DNA of 64,000 bases from positions 86,001 through 150,000 of the forward strand of contig JAOTOL010001142.1 of NCBI GenBank assembly GCA_034440575.1, given 5' to 3'. Position 1 is the stretch's first letter; every line of letters starts with the position of its first letter. This stretch comes from Imbricaverruca yamaguchii. Taxonomy: Eukaryota > Arthropoda > Thecostraca > Neoverrucidae. The position numbers and the translations under genes were made by a program. Below the pieces are notes generated by a model, which had not been told where the DNA came from, did not search any database, and was given only the letters and a program-made list of their open reading frames with translations. Of the stretch, positions 1 to 12,299 are shown piece after piece.

Positions 1-410
1 GAGCTCGAAAAATCGCGGTGAGACACAAATATATAGCGTCTGGTGCCAGAAGAATCAGGCCGGGACTCGGAATTAAAGTAATTCAGAAGTCACGAAAATT
101 TGCGTCGAACCTAGAAAACTGCTCCGGGCCCTCCGAAACTACATACTTGGGCCAAAAAAAAGTCGCGCTGAGATCCCGATTAATTATACCGGAGGAGCCA
201 AGGTTGTGCTGGAGTTTCAACATATGTGCGAAAAATAAACGCCTCAGTTAAATACAGCGGAACCCTGAGAGCACAACGGGAGGCCGAAAATACACCGGGC
301 CCTCCAAAGTTTACCGAGTTTCGCAAAAAGCGGCAGGGCCGAGGCCCCAGCCACATGCCTTAACATATGGCTGGGGCTCCGAAAAAGCGAATTTGTCGAC
401 ACAAAATAAT
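1..410 (+). repeat. Degenerate short-period array (composite repeat copy I, left part)
   Basis: The sequence is a chain of degenerate units of about 25-40 bp. Each has a G/C-rich part (gggcc, ccggg, gctggg) followed by an A-run and a TCGC-like core, such as AAAAATCGCG or AAAAGTCGCGCTG. The same style of array returns at 15,600-16,440, so both belong to one family. I see no gene; the 77-codon open frame here is an accident of the repeat. The left edge is cut by the window. Confidence 0.5.
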
Positions 411-1740
<1,330 letters not shown>

Positions 1741-3239
1741 TTATAGGAAGAAAGCTACATACAAAAAAAATTAAACACACTATGCTACTTAGGAAACAAG
1801 TGATGCTAAGGAGGATATTTTTGTACTGAACAGAAACAGACTTAGATTGAACAGTGAGCTGGCTCTCCGCATATTATTGTAAATTGTAAATTGGTTAGAA
1901 AAGAATATAGTGAGATTTCCTTTAACTTTGCAGCCATAACATTGCATTAAAAATGTTGAGCTTGACTGATGCTGGTAAACGAATCAAGCCAGATTGTCAA
2001 CAGCAAACAAGCAAAGCCACCAATCAACAATAGCAATGTCATACAGATTCTTGCACACACCAACAATGTCAAGCATAATTATTTCCACCTTCAACTGGGT
2101 TCATTCCATTCTACTAATTTCTAGTCATAACCAAACCTGCATACAATTCAGTTGAGACAACAATCACTTTATTCCCACTAGAATTGTGGAGATACAAACT
2201 ATAATTACCTTCAGCTTCGCATTCATCTCATCAGTAGCTTTATGTTTACCTAGATAGGTACTTACCTACCTAGTTACATGCCCAATGTGCATAAATTCAA
2301 TATTCATGTGGTGCACCCAGTCCCATCCTGAACAATGAGTCACATGTCACCGAAATATATCTGCCAGCTCATGTGATATAATAAAGTCAGCAGTAAGCTG
2401 GATGCACACTGCTTTATAATTGTTATTCTTGAAGACAACAAACACTAGGAGACAGCTTACAACTTTCAAAACCAACTTATCAGAAAAAAAACAACTCACG
2501 AAGAATTTCTGGATAGTGGTCACGCAATGGACATCAGTGCGCATGAAGGGCCTTGAGTGCGCGTGTAATGTCACTGGGGAGAGATAGTAATGCTGCAAAT
2601 TAATACGACATTATGTATTACCTGAATTGAATATGTTGATGCAAAGAATTGATGCATGCAACCATCAATTCTTTTCACAGTAAAAAGCGTGATGACTGGA
2701 AATTGTGTTCAGTTGCATAACTTCATAAAGCATACCTTGATAACTATAAAAGTTGAATTTGGAAACACACACATCACTAGGATGCCCAGAAGTACTAGAA
2801 ATACAAACGATGTTCTGAAGCTGTCATTATGAAACGTAAAGTTTTGTATACAAAAATGTTGTCTAAAAACACATGAAATATGTCCTGGTGTGCCTTCTCT
2901 TTTCATTTCGAATTGAAAGTGTATCGGGAGCAAAAATACTTCGCCATATATCAAGAGTATCGTGTGGAGGCGCCTGCGACGAATCTGACGTACTGCGGCC
3001 ACTGTCTCCATGTGCGTGTGCACTGCCTGTGACCTTTTGGTGTTGTAACATATTTTACATTTGATCTAGCGAGTATTGATATGGTATGAATTAGGAATGT
3101 TGCAATGCTACATTTATTCATAGGATTAAGATGTTATGACCACTAATTTCCATGAAAAATGCTCACTTTGGCTAGAGAGCAAAATGTTTGTAAAACAATA
3201 TCGAGTTGTAACTGTCAGTTACAACTCTGTCTGTTGTAG
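1741..3239. other. AT-rich intergenic sequence, no gene seen
   Basis: I see no recognisable coding region or RNA gene. There is a short palindromic CCTA/TAGG tract near 2,250-2,275. Open frames are under about 105 codons and show no known motif. Confidence 0.5.
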
Positions 3240-3745
3240 CATCCAACTACAGTATCATACAGTGTACTTGGGTATATCGTCATCGTCAATGTCATTGTCA
3301 CCGTCATCTTCATAGTCAATGTCACTCGCCCTCCCCTCACTCCAAACACCAACAAGCGCACAATAGCTTAAATCAAATATTTCTTCGTTCATATGCAGGC
3401 TAAAGCACACTGAGCACAGCCAGCCTGAACTGTGGTGACGATGGGTTAGGGTATGTCCTTGGTACCTAACATTAGGGAGGGACGAATCCAACATTTTGGT
3501 GGCCAACAGTTCATGGTCTGGGAGTCCATTATCTAAATTTAATCTGTTTATTTACAGTAGAAAATATGCTGTTGAACATCGACTAAGCTTTCTATGTCGC
3601 ATGGTGTTTTTTCTTCCTTTAGCTTTCTTATCAGCATAAAACAGCATAGGTTATGGGGGGTCCAAATCAACACTGTGTGAGCCAGGATCAACATTGGTGG
3701 GGCTATGGCTGTTGTAACAGGATACAAATTGACACCCATGGAGTT
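3240..3745 (-). repeat. Inverted fragment of the composite repeat
   Basis: Read on the minus strand, this matches the block found at 1,330-1,800, 13,440-13,680 and 19,200-19,480. It shares the CTCACTCC/GGAGTGAGGGGAGG end, a CAGTTCAGGC segment and the CTAATGTT segment. The part at 3,560-3,745 matches 1,636-1,800 in inverse orientation. The modules are in a different order from copy I, which suggests rearrangement of a tandem module set. Confidence 0.5.
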
Positions 3746-6700
3746 GCCTACCTAGGTAGGTAGTAGCTATGTTTGGTTATAAATACCTATCATGGATAAA
3801 AATGCAACTTCAGGAAAGCGAGCCTACCTATTGAATTTTTTTTGGAGATAATGGTGTTTTTAGGTGGGAACATAATGCATTTTTACCCACATTGCCTCCA
3901 TAAATCAAACAAATTGACTAGGTTAGGTTAGTTTGTTTTTATGATGGAATTTTTAAACCTTATTATTTATCATTAAAATGCAATGACTAAGATGATGAGG
4001 CCACTCATTTTCTTTGCAAATGCTTACTTTCTAAGGTGCAAGCAAACTAATACCAAGAATGGGCTTTCCATTGGGTAGCAGCATAAAATGAATGTGAGTA
4101 AAATAATTTGAAGCAAGTTATTTTCTTTATTTTTTCAACTTTAAAAAACAACTGAACCTAACCTAACCTAACACAAGTTGGTTTTGAAGAAAAGGCAATT
4201 TCCAAACTTTGTTATCATCTGTTTTTAAAGGATTTTTTCTTCTTCTTTAAAACCTAAACTGACCTAACCATACTTAACCCATTTGTTTCTTTATGGAGGA
4301 AAAATTTGTCTTGTTACCACCCTAAAGCATAATAATGCTAATTTGGGTACCTGGTGTGAATGTGTTTATGTACAAAAAGAACTTACATTAAGCCTCTAGA
4401 CTTTTACCTCAATTTTTATTTTATTTTGGGTATGCATTCAATCTCCCTGATGTGGATGTTTGTCCTCCCAATGAGTTTCATTGTGTATTTTCCAGCTGCT
4501 GGTTCTCCTTGTGAAGCCATTCCATACTTTGTGGTCTCGGCATAACCTCCTTTTTTTGCTTTATGGAGCCAAATCACATGATTAAAACTTCATCTTGTAC
4601 ATGATGTGTTGTACAATAATGACCTGCTGTTTAGAGAAAATTGTCAAAGGAAAAAATATTAAATTTTATTTTTTTACAAAAAGTTATTTTGATCTATCAT
4701 GAACTCTTTTGTATTTACAACGCATGATTTGCTCATCTCATGAATGACCTCAGCCCAGTAATGCAAAATATATTAAGAATGTCTTCCTATGAATGTTGCA
4801 GTGACCAGTCATTTGGAACATTCCACAACTTTAAAATGAAAGTTGGATTCTATGACTATATTTTGTTTGATCTTGTGACCAACCAGTAGGATATACCTGA
4901 TGTGCCAATTATGATCTGTTCCGTTGTTCATGCACTTCTACCTATTCAAGGGGCTTGCTGACAAATTGTTGATGGGCATGTTTTACTCAGTTGATTTGAT
5001 TAAGTTGGTGATGATTCCAGAACTTCGAGTCATTTTGTGTCCGAGCTTTGTGTCATCCCAGTTTGTTGACTCAGCAAGATGAAGCGTGCAGGGCAGCCAA
5101 CAATTAACATGTTTTTTCCAGAGCAAGCGATAAGTATGTTAGTGGTACCACCACTATCAATTTTGCCAGCCTAGCTATACATACCTGACTATATAAGCTA
5201 GCTGGTAATTGTACAGTAGGTATCACACATTATAGACCCCAATGTCAAGCTAGTACTGAATGATAATTACAAGATAAAATAGCTTTAACTAACTTATCTT
5301 AACCTTGGGGGCTTAACCATTTAGCAACCAGTGGTACACGTTTGGGAGATCTATGCCATCAGCAACATTTGGTGGCCTCGGGCCTATGGCCTTTGGTGGG
5401 CTATGGCCTCAGGAAGTGTGATTCCTACCTGATTTCTAACATTGTGCTTGTTATGCCACTCATGCATGCACACATCTATTTGATGCATGTGCAGACTTTT
5501 ACAGTGTGTTTATCTTCTCATCGCAACATCCCAATAGCCAGCTTTCTTCCAGATTTAATGCACAGGGCCAAATGAGATTGTATGTTTGCTATGATTCAAC
5601 ATAAATCCAGTTAAGACAATGACAAACAATATTCAAAGGCACTGACTTTGTAAATGGATGCTGAAAGTTCACTTTAAGAAAAAAGTGATACTCAGATTAC
5701 TGGTAGGTGTCCTGGGTGCTTGACCAAATCTATCAGTGAGTGAGGATGTTGTAGTGAGGATGTTGTAGGGATGGCATAGCTCAGACTGGACTTTTAAGTT
5801 TTTCTGACTGGACTGTCAGGCCACAGCTCACAATTTGGGTTAGCTGCAGCCCATTCTTTTTAAATGTCAAAATATCTTCTTGAGTCATGTTAGAAGCTGA
5901 TGGCAAAGAAATGCATTATCAACACTTGTAAAGTGCTTGACTCATTATTCTTAAATGCATGTGAAGTGGGATGTCACACATAATGGCTCATTTTTGGGCA
6001 AATGTTTTGTTTCCCATCAATGAGCCCACAAAGTTATGGACAAACATTACATTTGCCCATAATTTTCAAACAATACTTTCTCCCCAAAACCAGGAGCAAT
6101 GTCACAGCACTAGGTAAACCTGCACAGTAGTAATATGTAACATATTTCTTGCCTTGATTTATTGCATTGATTTATACCTGCAGATTCCCTGCTAATTGAT
6201 ATATCAGTCAGCTTAAAAATTCACTTATGGGCGAATTCGCCATTCCCACTGGAGTCTAAAAGGTACATCATGCCATTATTTCTGTTGTCTACATCACAAG
6301 AACCCATCATGATCCTACTGCTCACTCAGGACACAATAATTATCCAGTAGTGAGAGCATTGCTTCATTACCTGATTGTTAATATGAACAGAAAGAAGCAT
6401 CCTTTGAACCATATGTTGTCCTTCACAGTGCTGCTCAATCCACCCCCAACTCAAACCCTGACCAACCTTCTGGAGCACATCCATCTCCAAAGCATCCTGT
6501 GGACGAAGGTATGTATTGCAGCAAAAGTTTTATTTACTCTGAATTCCATGGTATCCCTGGTGTATACTAGGCTATCCTTGCCTATCAATATATCAGATGT
6601 TTGCCATTCCACAAACTGCCTGGATAACTTCTTTGTTCTTTTCTTTTTTTAAATTCCCCTACCCATTAATAGGTAGGCAGGAGTTCCCTTCCATACCGTG

Positions 6701-6974
6701 TGACCTAATTACGTTAAATTCCAAGGGTGAGAGGTAGGTCATGGTAAGCAAATCAAGGCAGGTCACACCACTCCCCGCTCCTGTTTCTTGCTGGACAGAC
6801 CCCGCCACCAGATATTAGTAAATGATGTTCCTGAAGCCCTCTCAGACAATTAGCAATGCTAGTAACGTCTTTGAGGGCTCCACGAAAATAACTGCTATAG
6901 GTGTTAATGGAGAAATAATACATAATCATAACCTTGCACATGCATTTCCTAAACTACTACTACACTAAGGAGAA
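3746..6974. other. Intergenic, no gene seen
   Basis: This AT-rich stretch has one repeat worth noting, at about 3,880-4,320. It contains short TTAGG-like runs (CCTAACCTAACCTAAC near 4,155 and ggttaggtta near 3,925) and is loosely homologous, inverted, to 22,930-23,310. A short open frame at 5,079 starts with MKRAGQPTINMFFPEQA, which resembles the amino end of ZMYM/hAT-type proteins but is too short to call. No splice-supported gene is visible. Confidence 0.4.
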
Positions 6975-8880
6975 AGGACGACCAAGTATGAAGAAGAAGA
7001 AAGAAAAGAAAGCATGATTCTTAAACGAAAATGTCCGAATGATACCAGATCAACATGCATAGCACATTAGCATTACCAACCTTTATTGAAAAAGTTCATA
7101 TTTTCTAATAAAGTATTGTCTGATGTGTTTCTTCGAGATCATTTTACTCCTAGGTACATCATCAATCCTGTGGAAGTCAGAGCAGATTATTTTATTCCAG
7201 GCTTTTGGTGCAATAAAGGGTAATGAAAACATTCTATAATTGATATCAGAAAAGGGTATTTGAAAATGTTGTCTAACTCTGAGGCCACCTTGTTCATAAA
7301 GTTGAAACATATTAGAAAGAGGTGCTGGTAATGATTGATTTAGAAAACCTAGCATGATGTAAATACATTGCTCATCAACTATGTCCAGAAACTTTAGAAC
7401 TCTATGTTTAATAAACAATTAATTTGCATGGTATAAGTACGGTTTCTTATCAACAATCCTAATAACACGCTTCTGCAACTTAATAATTTTATCAAGCTTA
7501 GAGTGATACGTACTTCCCCAGATAAGAGCACAGTAATTTAAATATGGCAATATTAGATAATTATACAGAAGAAGCAATTCACAAGTGGATAAAAAGTACC
7601 TAGACTTGCCTATAATTCCAATATTCCTGCTAAGTTTTGAAGAGATGGCATTTATATGTCTTTTCCATGTCATGTCTTCATCAAGAAATACACCTAAATA
7701 TTTTATACAGCTATGCCTTCTAATATTGGAAGTATTTATTTTGACATGAAGGTCATCACATGGTTTCCTGGAGAAAATTTGATATCCAGTCTTCTCAGCA
7801 TTAATAGATAACCTGTTGGTATGACACCATGTAATTATTTTGGGCATTACCTCATTTACTTTACTTTGTAATTCAGAATGATCATTAGCTGTAATAGGTA
7901 CGGCAGTGTCGTCTGCAAATAGGTAAAAGCTAGCCAAATTGGAAACATTGCAGAGATCGTTAATGTATAGAGTAAATAGCAGAGGCCCAAGAATCGAACC
8001 TTGAGGAACACCTTTTGTGATATGTAATGGTTGGGAGATGATGCCATGTATCTTGGTTCTTTGAGATCTATTTGATAGGTATGAGGACAGTTTATATATA
8101 TTTCCTCTAAAGCCAATAGAGTTCAATTTTTGTAACAAAATGCGGATGCTGACGGTGTCAAAAGCTTTTTTTTTAAATCAAGATACAGAGTACAAACTAA
8201 TTTATTATTTACAAGGGATTTTGTTACTTCGTTATGCATCAGAGCAATTGGCATGTATGCGCTGTGTTTTTTTCTGAAGCCAAATTGCAATGGGTGCATG
8301 ATATTATTTTCATTTAGAAATGATGATACCCAAAAGTGTATTAATCTTTCCAGTACTTTCGATAATATTGGTGGCAAACAGATTGGCCTATAATTAGTAA
8401 ATTTTTTATTTTCCCCTGCTTTATATACAGGAATTATAACTGCAGATTTTAATGTATCAGGGAATATTGCAGTGTTCAGACAAAGATTACAGAAATATGT
8501 TAGTTGTTGCAAAATACTTATATTTGTTCCAATCCAAGTTTTTGTACTAATTTTATCCATACCTCCACCAACAGGGTTTAAAGTCTTAATAATGTCTTCA
8601 ATTTGAGCATCATTAACAGAAGGAATATTGTTAATGCTTGCAAAATTAGGCTGTGTAAGATAATATAATGGACTGATGTGTGTCGCAGGTATTTTTGTTT
8701 CCAACTCACTACCAATGGTGGAAAAAAGGTATTAAATTGATCAGGTATTTGTTAATTTACACAGGTAGCCCCAGAGTTATCAGCAAAGCACATTGGAGGA
8801 ACTGTTTGCAATTCATTCTTGTGGATAATTTCATTCGAATACTTCCATGTTTTTTTTGGGTTCCATGTTTGGGTTCAGGA
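6975..8880 (-). mobile_element. Non-LTR retrotransposon (LINE), 5'-truncated, decayed
   Basis: Minus-strand non-LTR element. Only the reverse transcriptase part and 3' end of its polyprotein remain. At the upstream end (8,700-8,880) the conserved lead-in to the RT domain can be read in broken frames (NPKKTWK, then FSTIGSELET). The 3' end near 6,980 is a short CTTCTT-type tail rather than a long poly-A. A second, shorter copy lies at 26,640-27,175. At 8,880 the element abuts GC-rich hAT-derived sequence, and composition changes sharply there. The clade is uncertain: jockey, CR1 or a related group. Confidence 0.85.
7083..8704 (-). pseudogene. LINE reverse transcriptase, broken ORF2
   Basis: RT domain of the LINE. 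In order, one can read the fingers motif NYRPICLPPILSKVLERLI, then LQFGFRKKHSAY, the first catalytic segment LYLDLKK, GVPQGSILGPLLFTLYIND, and the catalytic box FADDT. The thumb follows, with KYLGVFLDEDMTWKRHI and YCALIWGSTYHSKL. The frame is lost in a run of A on the coding strand near 8,164-8,172, right after LYLDLKK. A TAA at 7,419-7,421 splits the thumb from the carboxy part. The copy at 26,640-27,175 has a Glu codon at that position, so this is a nonsense mutation. Function in life would have been target-primed reverse transcription; this copy is dead. Confidence 0.88.
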
Positions 8881-9716
8881 GGCTACTGCGCGATTCTGGG
8901 TTTTTCTTCGGGTTCCGGCTTGCGCTGCTGCTGCTGGGGCTGAATACGCCGGTCATGCGCTCAGTGCAGGGTCGCTCGCAGTCGGTGTCGGCCAACCTCC
9001 AGATGCTCAGTACCCTGCGAGAGGTCGTCATGTCCTAGCGCGAGTGTTTTGGGTGCTTTTGGGAGGAGGTGGTGCGCGATGCGGAGCGCTTTGGTGTGGA
9101 TCGGCATCGACTGCGGCGCCAGACGCGTCCTCCCCGTCGTCTCGACGAGGGCGTCACACCCCACCACCCCGTTACGCCCGAGGAGCACTACTCCCGAGTG
9201 TACCGGGAGTCCGTGGACTGGCTGGCCGGCGCCATCGCTGGCCGTTACGCCTCAGACGAGCCGGCTCTGGCCACGGCCGAGCGTGCCCTGCTCACGGCAG
9301 ATGACGCGGCGCTGACGGAGACTGCGAAGTTCTACAGCATGGACCTGGACCGACCTCGCCTGCACAGCTAGATGCCGGGAGACGTGGCGCGGCAGAGGGA
9401 GGCACCTCTGTCCACCTTGGACGACGTTGTGGCCCTGCTGCGCGATGACGGCCTGCGCCAGGTGCTGCCGGCCGCCACCACACTGCTGCGAGTCATCCTC
9501 ACGGCCCCAGCAACCACCTGCACCGCCGAACGCCTGTTCAGCCTGCTCCGGCGCCTCAAGAGCTGGCTCCGCTCCACGATGAGCCAGGAGCGGCTCAACC
9601 ACGCCGCCATGCTCGCCACCTACCCTGAGGTCATGGACGCACTGGACTGGGAGGCCGAACTGAGGCTGTTCGCCGCCCAGTCGGCTCAGCGGGTCAACGT
9701 GTTTGGCCGTTGGTAG
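8881..9716 (+). pseudogene. hAT-family transposase remnant (ZMYM/TTF-type), carboxy part
   Basis: GC-rich stretch with one continuous plus frame, interrupted by TAG at 9,036-9,038 and TAG at 9,369-9,371. It reads through a core segment (SVQGRSQSVSANLQMLSTL), a WEEVVRDAERFGV segment, PEEHYSRVYRESVDWL, and a carboxy end with the hAT dimerisation signature: TCTAERLFSLLRRLKSWLRS, then MSQERLNHAAML. The frame ends with a natural stop at 9,714-9,716. The amino-terminal zinc finger and RNase-H-fold catalytic part are not seen. With two stops and no amino end, I call it a dead fragment. Its high GC matches exonic rather than surrounding repeat composition, so it could also be an old domesticated exon. 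Confidence 0.75.
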
Positions 9717-9787
9717 CGTCCACCTACAGGTGTTGCTGCGGTGCGATCGAATGCCGCTGATGTCGCTCAGCTCAGTGCTGCGGCCCT

Positions 9788-11115
9788 GGCCCGCCACAGT
9801 GGACGGTGTGCTCCTCGGCCCTGGCTCGCCACAGTGGACGGTGTGCTCCGCGGCCCTGGTCCGCCACAGTGGACGGTGTGCTCCGTGGCCCTGGTCCCCC
9901 ACAGTGGACGGTGTGCTCCGCGGCCCTGGTCCGCCACAGTGGACGGTGTGCTCCACGGCGTCGGTCCGCCACAGTGGACGGTGTGCTCCGCGGCCCTGGT
10001 CCGCCACAGTGGACGATGTGCTCCACGGCTCTGGTCCACCAAGGTTGATGACGTATTATATGGCCCCGGTCCGCCACAGTGGACGGTGTGCTCCACGGCG
10101 TCGGTCCGCCACAGTGGATGGTGTGCTTCGCTACCTAGGTTCGCCACAGTGGACGGTGTACTCCACGGCTCTGATCCACCACGGTGGACTGTGTGCTCTC
10201 CGGCCCTGGTCCACCACAGTGGACGGTGTGCTCCACGGCGTCGGTCCGCCACAGCTGACAGTGTGCTCCGCAGCCCCGGTCTGCCACAGTGGACAGTGTA
10301 CTCCACGGCCCAGTGTATGTGTAGCAGACCAGTACACGGCACAGTGCACTGGTCTGCTACAGTGGACGGTGTGCTCCGCAGTCCCGGTCTGCCACAGTGG
10401 ACGGTGTGCTCCACGGCGTTGGTCCGCCACAGTGGACGGTGTGCTCCGCAGCCCCGGTCTGCCACAGTGGACGGTGTGCTCCACGGCGTTGGTCCGCCAC
10501 AGTGGACGGTGTGCCCCGCAGCCCCGGTCTGCCACAGTTGATGGTGTGCTCCACTGCGTCGGTCCGCCACAGTGGACGGTGTGCTCCGCAGCCCCGGTCT
10601 GCCACAGTGGACGGTGTGCTCCCCGGCCCTGGTCCACCACAGTGGACGGTGTGCTCCGCAGCCCCGGTCTGCCACAGTGGACGGTGTGCTCCGCGGCCCC
10701 GGTCTGCCACAGTGGACGGTGTGCTCCGCGGCCCCGGTCTGCTACAGTGGACGGTGTGCTCCGCAGCCCCGGTCTGCCACAGTGGACGGTGTGCTCCACG
10801 GCGTTGGTCCGCCACAGTGGACGGTGTGCTCCGCAGCCCCGGTCTGTCACAGTTGATGGTGTGCTCCACTGCGTCGGTCCGCCACAGTGGACGGTGTGCT
10901 CCGTGGCCCTGGTTTTCCACAGTGGACGGTGTGCTCCGCAGCCCCGGTCTGCCACAGTTGATGGTGTGCTCCACTGCGTCGGTCCGCCACAGTGGACGGT
11001 GTGCTCCGTAACTCTGGTTTTCCACAGTGGACGGTGTGCTCCACGGTTCTGGTCCACCAAGGTTGATGACGTATTATATGACCCCGGTCTGCCACAGTGG
11101 ACGGCGTGCTCCACG
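9788..11115. repeat. 35-bp minisatellite array A, about 38 units
   Basis: Tandem units of 35 bp built around CCACAGTGGACGGTGTGCTC followed by a variable GC-rich part ending ctggtccg. Since 35 is not a multiple of 3, each frame cycles through all three readings every 105 bp. The unit has no stop in most readings, so frames of 200-513 codons exist on both strands; none is a credible protein. A variant unit containing gttgatgacgtattatatg occurs at about 10,043 and 11,062, roughly 29 units apart, which points to duplication of a large block. A 14-bp inverted repeat (10,320-10,333 with 10,348-10,361) interrupts the array. Confidence 0.92.
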
Positions 11116-12299
11116 ACTCAGCTGTTTCTGTATTTTGCCATCCACAACATTATCATCTTTACCAAATTATCCTCTCGTCCTTTCCATTCGGAGGTTTTAT
11201 GGTGCTCTTCGACAATTATCTGTTCAGTAGTAATGTGCTCATGATTCACTGGAAACTGCGAAGTGGGATTCTAAAGTCACAGGTTCGAAGGAAAATATCT
11301 GTATTCGGTCACTCAGCAATTGTCTTCTCTTCATCCAGGATTACAAAGTACAAATCCAGCCCTGGTAGAAGGTGTGTACTCCACAGTTCTGGTCCCTCGA
11401 AGTGGACGACGTGAGATTAGTTCCGGCTTTGCATCGTCTCTCCGAGCAGTTTTCTATGCATTAGGTATGGGCGCAAAATGGCCAAGGCCGTCGACGCGCC
11501 CTGAAACACAAATCCTCCATCTATACATTAATTACCACTTTCCGGCATCCTACCGGTCACCTTACCATCAACAGGTACCAATGTATTTCATGTATTAATA
11601 TTTACATATTCGTCACAGCTCTGCCATTTTTACCTTCAAATTTGGTCCGGTCACCCGATGTCGGGTCATTGGTTGTTCACCCAGTGTCACGTAGCACTAC
11701 TTGCGTGGCTCTAAAACCAAATTCAAAATTGACTGCAAGAAACAGTAGCATACGGCATAAGACGACAGTACGTGTGCAATATAGCCGAACCAGCTGACGT
11801 GCACACAAATTCAAACCACACACGAGACAACAGTGTATAATATTTTGACAGTGGACCTGATCCTACGTGATTCGTCTTGTCAGGTATTTCGAGGCAGAAT
11901 GCCCATACCACACTTTTATCATGTTCTGCATGGAAAGTGCAGAACGATGAGAAGACGGAATTTGAACTGACCTCAGTTTATTATCTTTGACCTTTCTTAA
12001 TATTTCGAGATATCCGGATTGTTTGATTTGATGCAAGAACATTATGATCTGAATTTTGCTTCGGTATGCTGCAATTACTGCGAATGGCGGCAGTTGAGAC
12101 ATTGGAATAATACCCTCTGACCCATCCAAAGTCAATTTACAAGGGTAAGTAAAAGTGAAATTTGTCATTGCAGTCAAAAAGGAAAGGATGGTGTGGTTCA
12201 GGAACTACCAAAGGTATGAGAAACTGAACACTGATCCTTCCGCGAGGATGCAGATAATTACAAGTGCCAACGGGGTTGCGGTAAAACGTGGTCCTGTTG
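11116..12299 (+). repeat. Composite repeat copy II, middle block
   Basis: Homologous, same orientation, to 17,140-18,770. Shared landmarks in order are ATTTTGCCATCCA, a TTGTCCTCTC-like segment, a remnant minisatellite unit (11,370-11,410), TTAGT..GCTTTGCATC, a GGTCCGGTCACCCGATGTCG-like segment and AGGAACAGTAGC-like text. I see no coding region; the small frames are not shared between copies. Confidence 0.6.

Noticed and set aside
10300..10370. CRISPR-like repeat and spacer layout
   Set aside because: Units are head-to-tail with no unique spacers; the genome is eukaryotic.
9703..11244. 513-codon plus frame and the overlapping 222-327-codon minus frames
   Set aside because: They are readings of the 35-bp minisatellite, open in nearly every phase. 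No domain, no start context and no splice logic.
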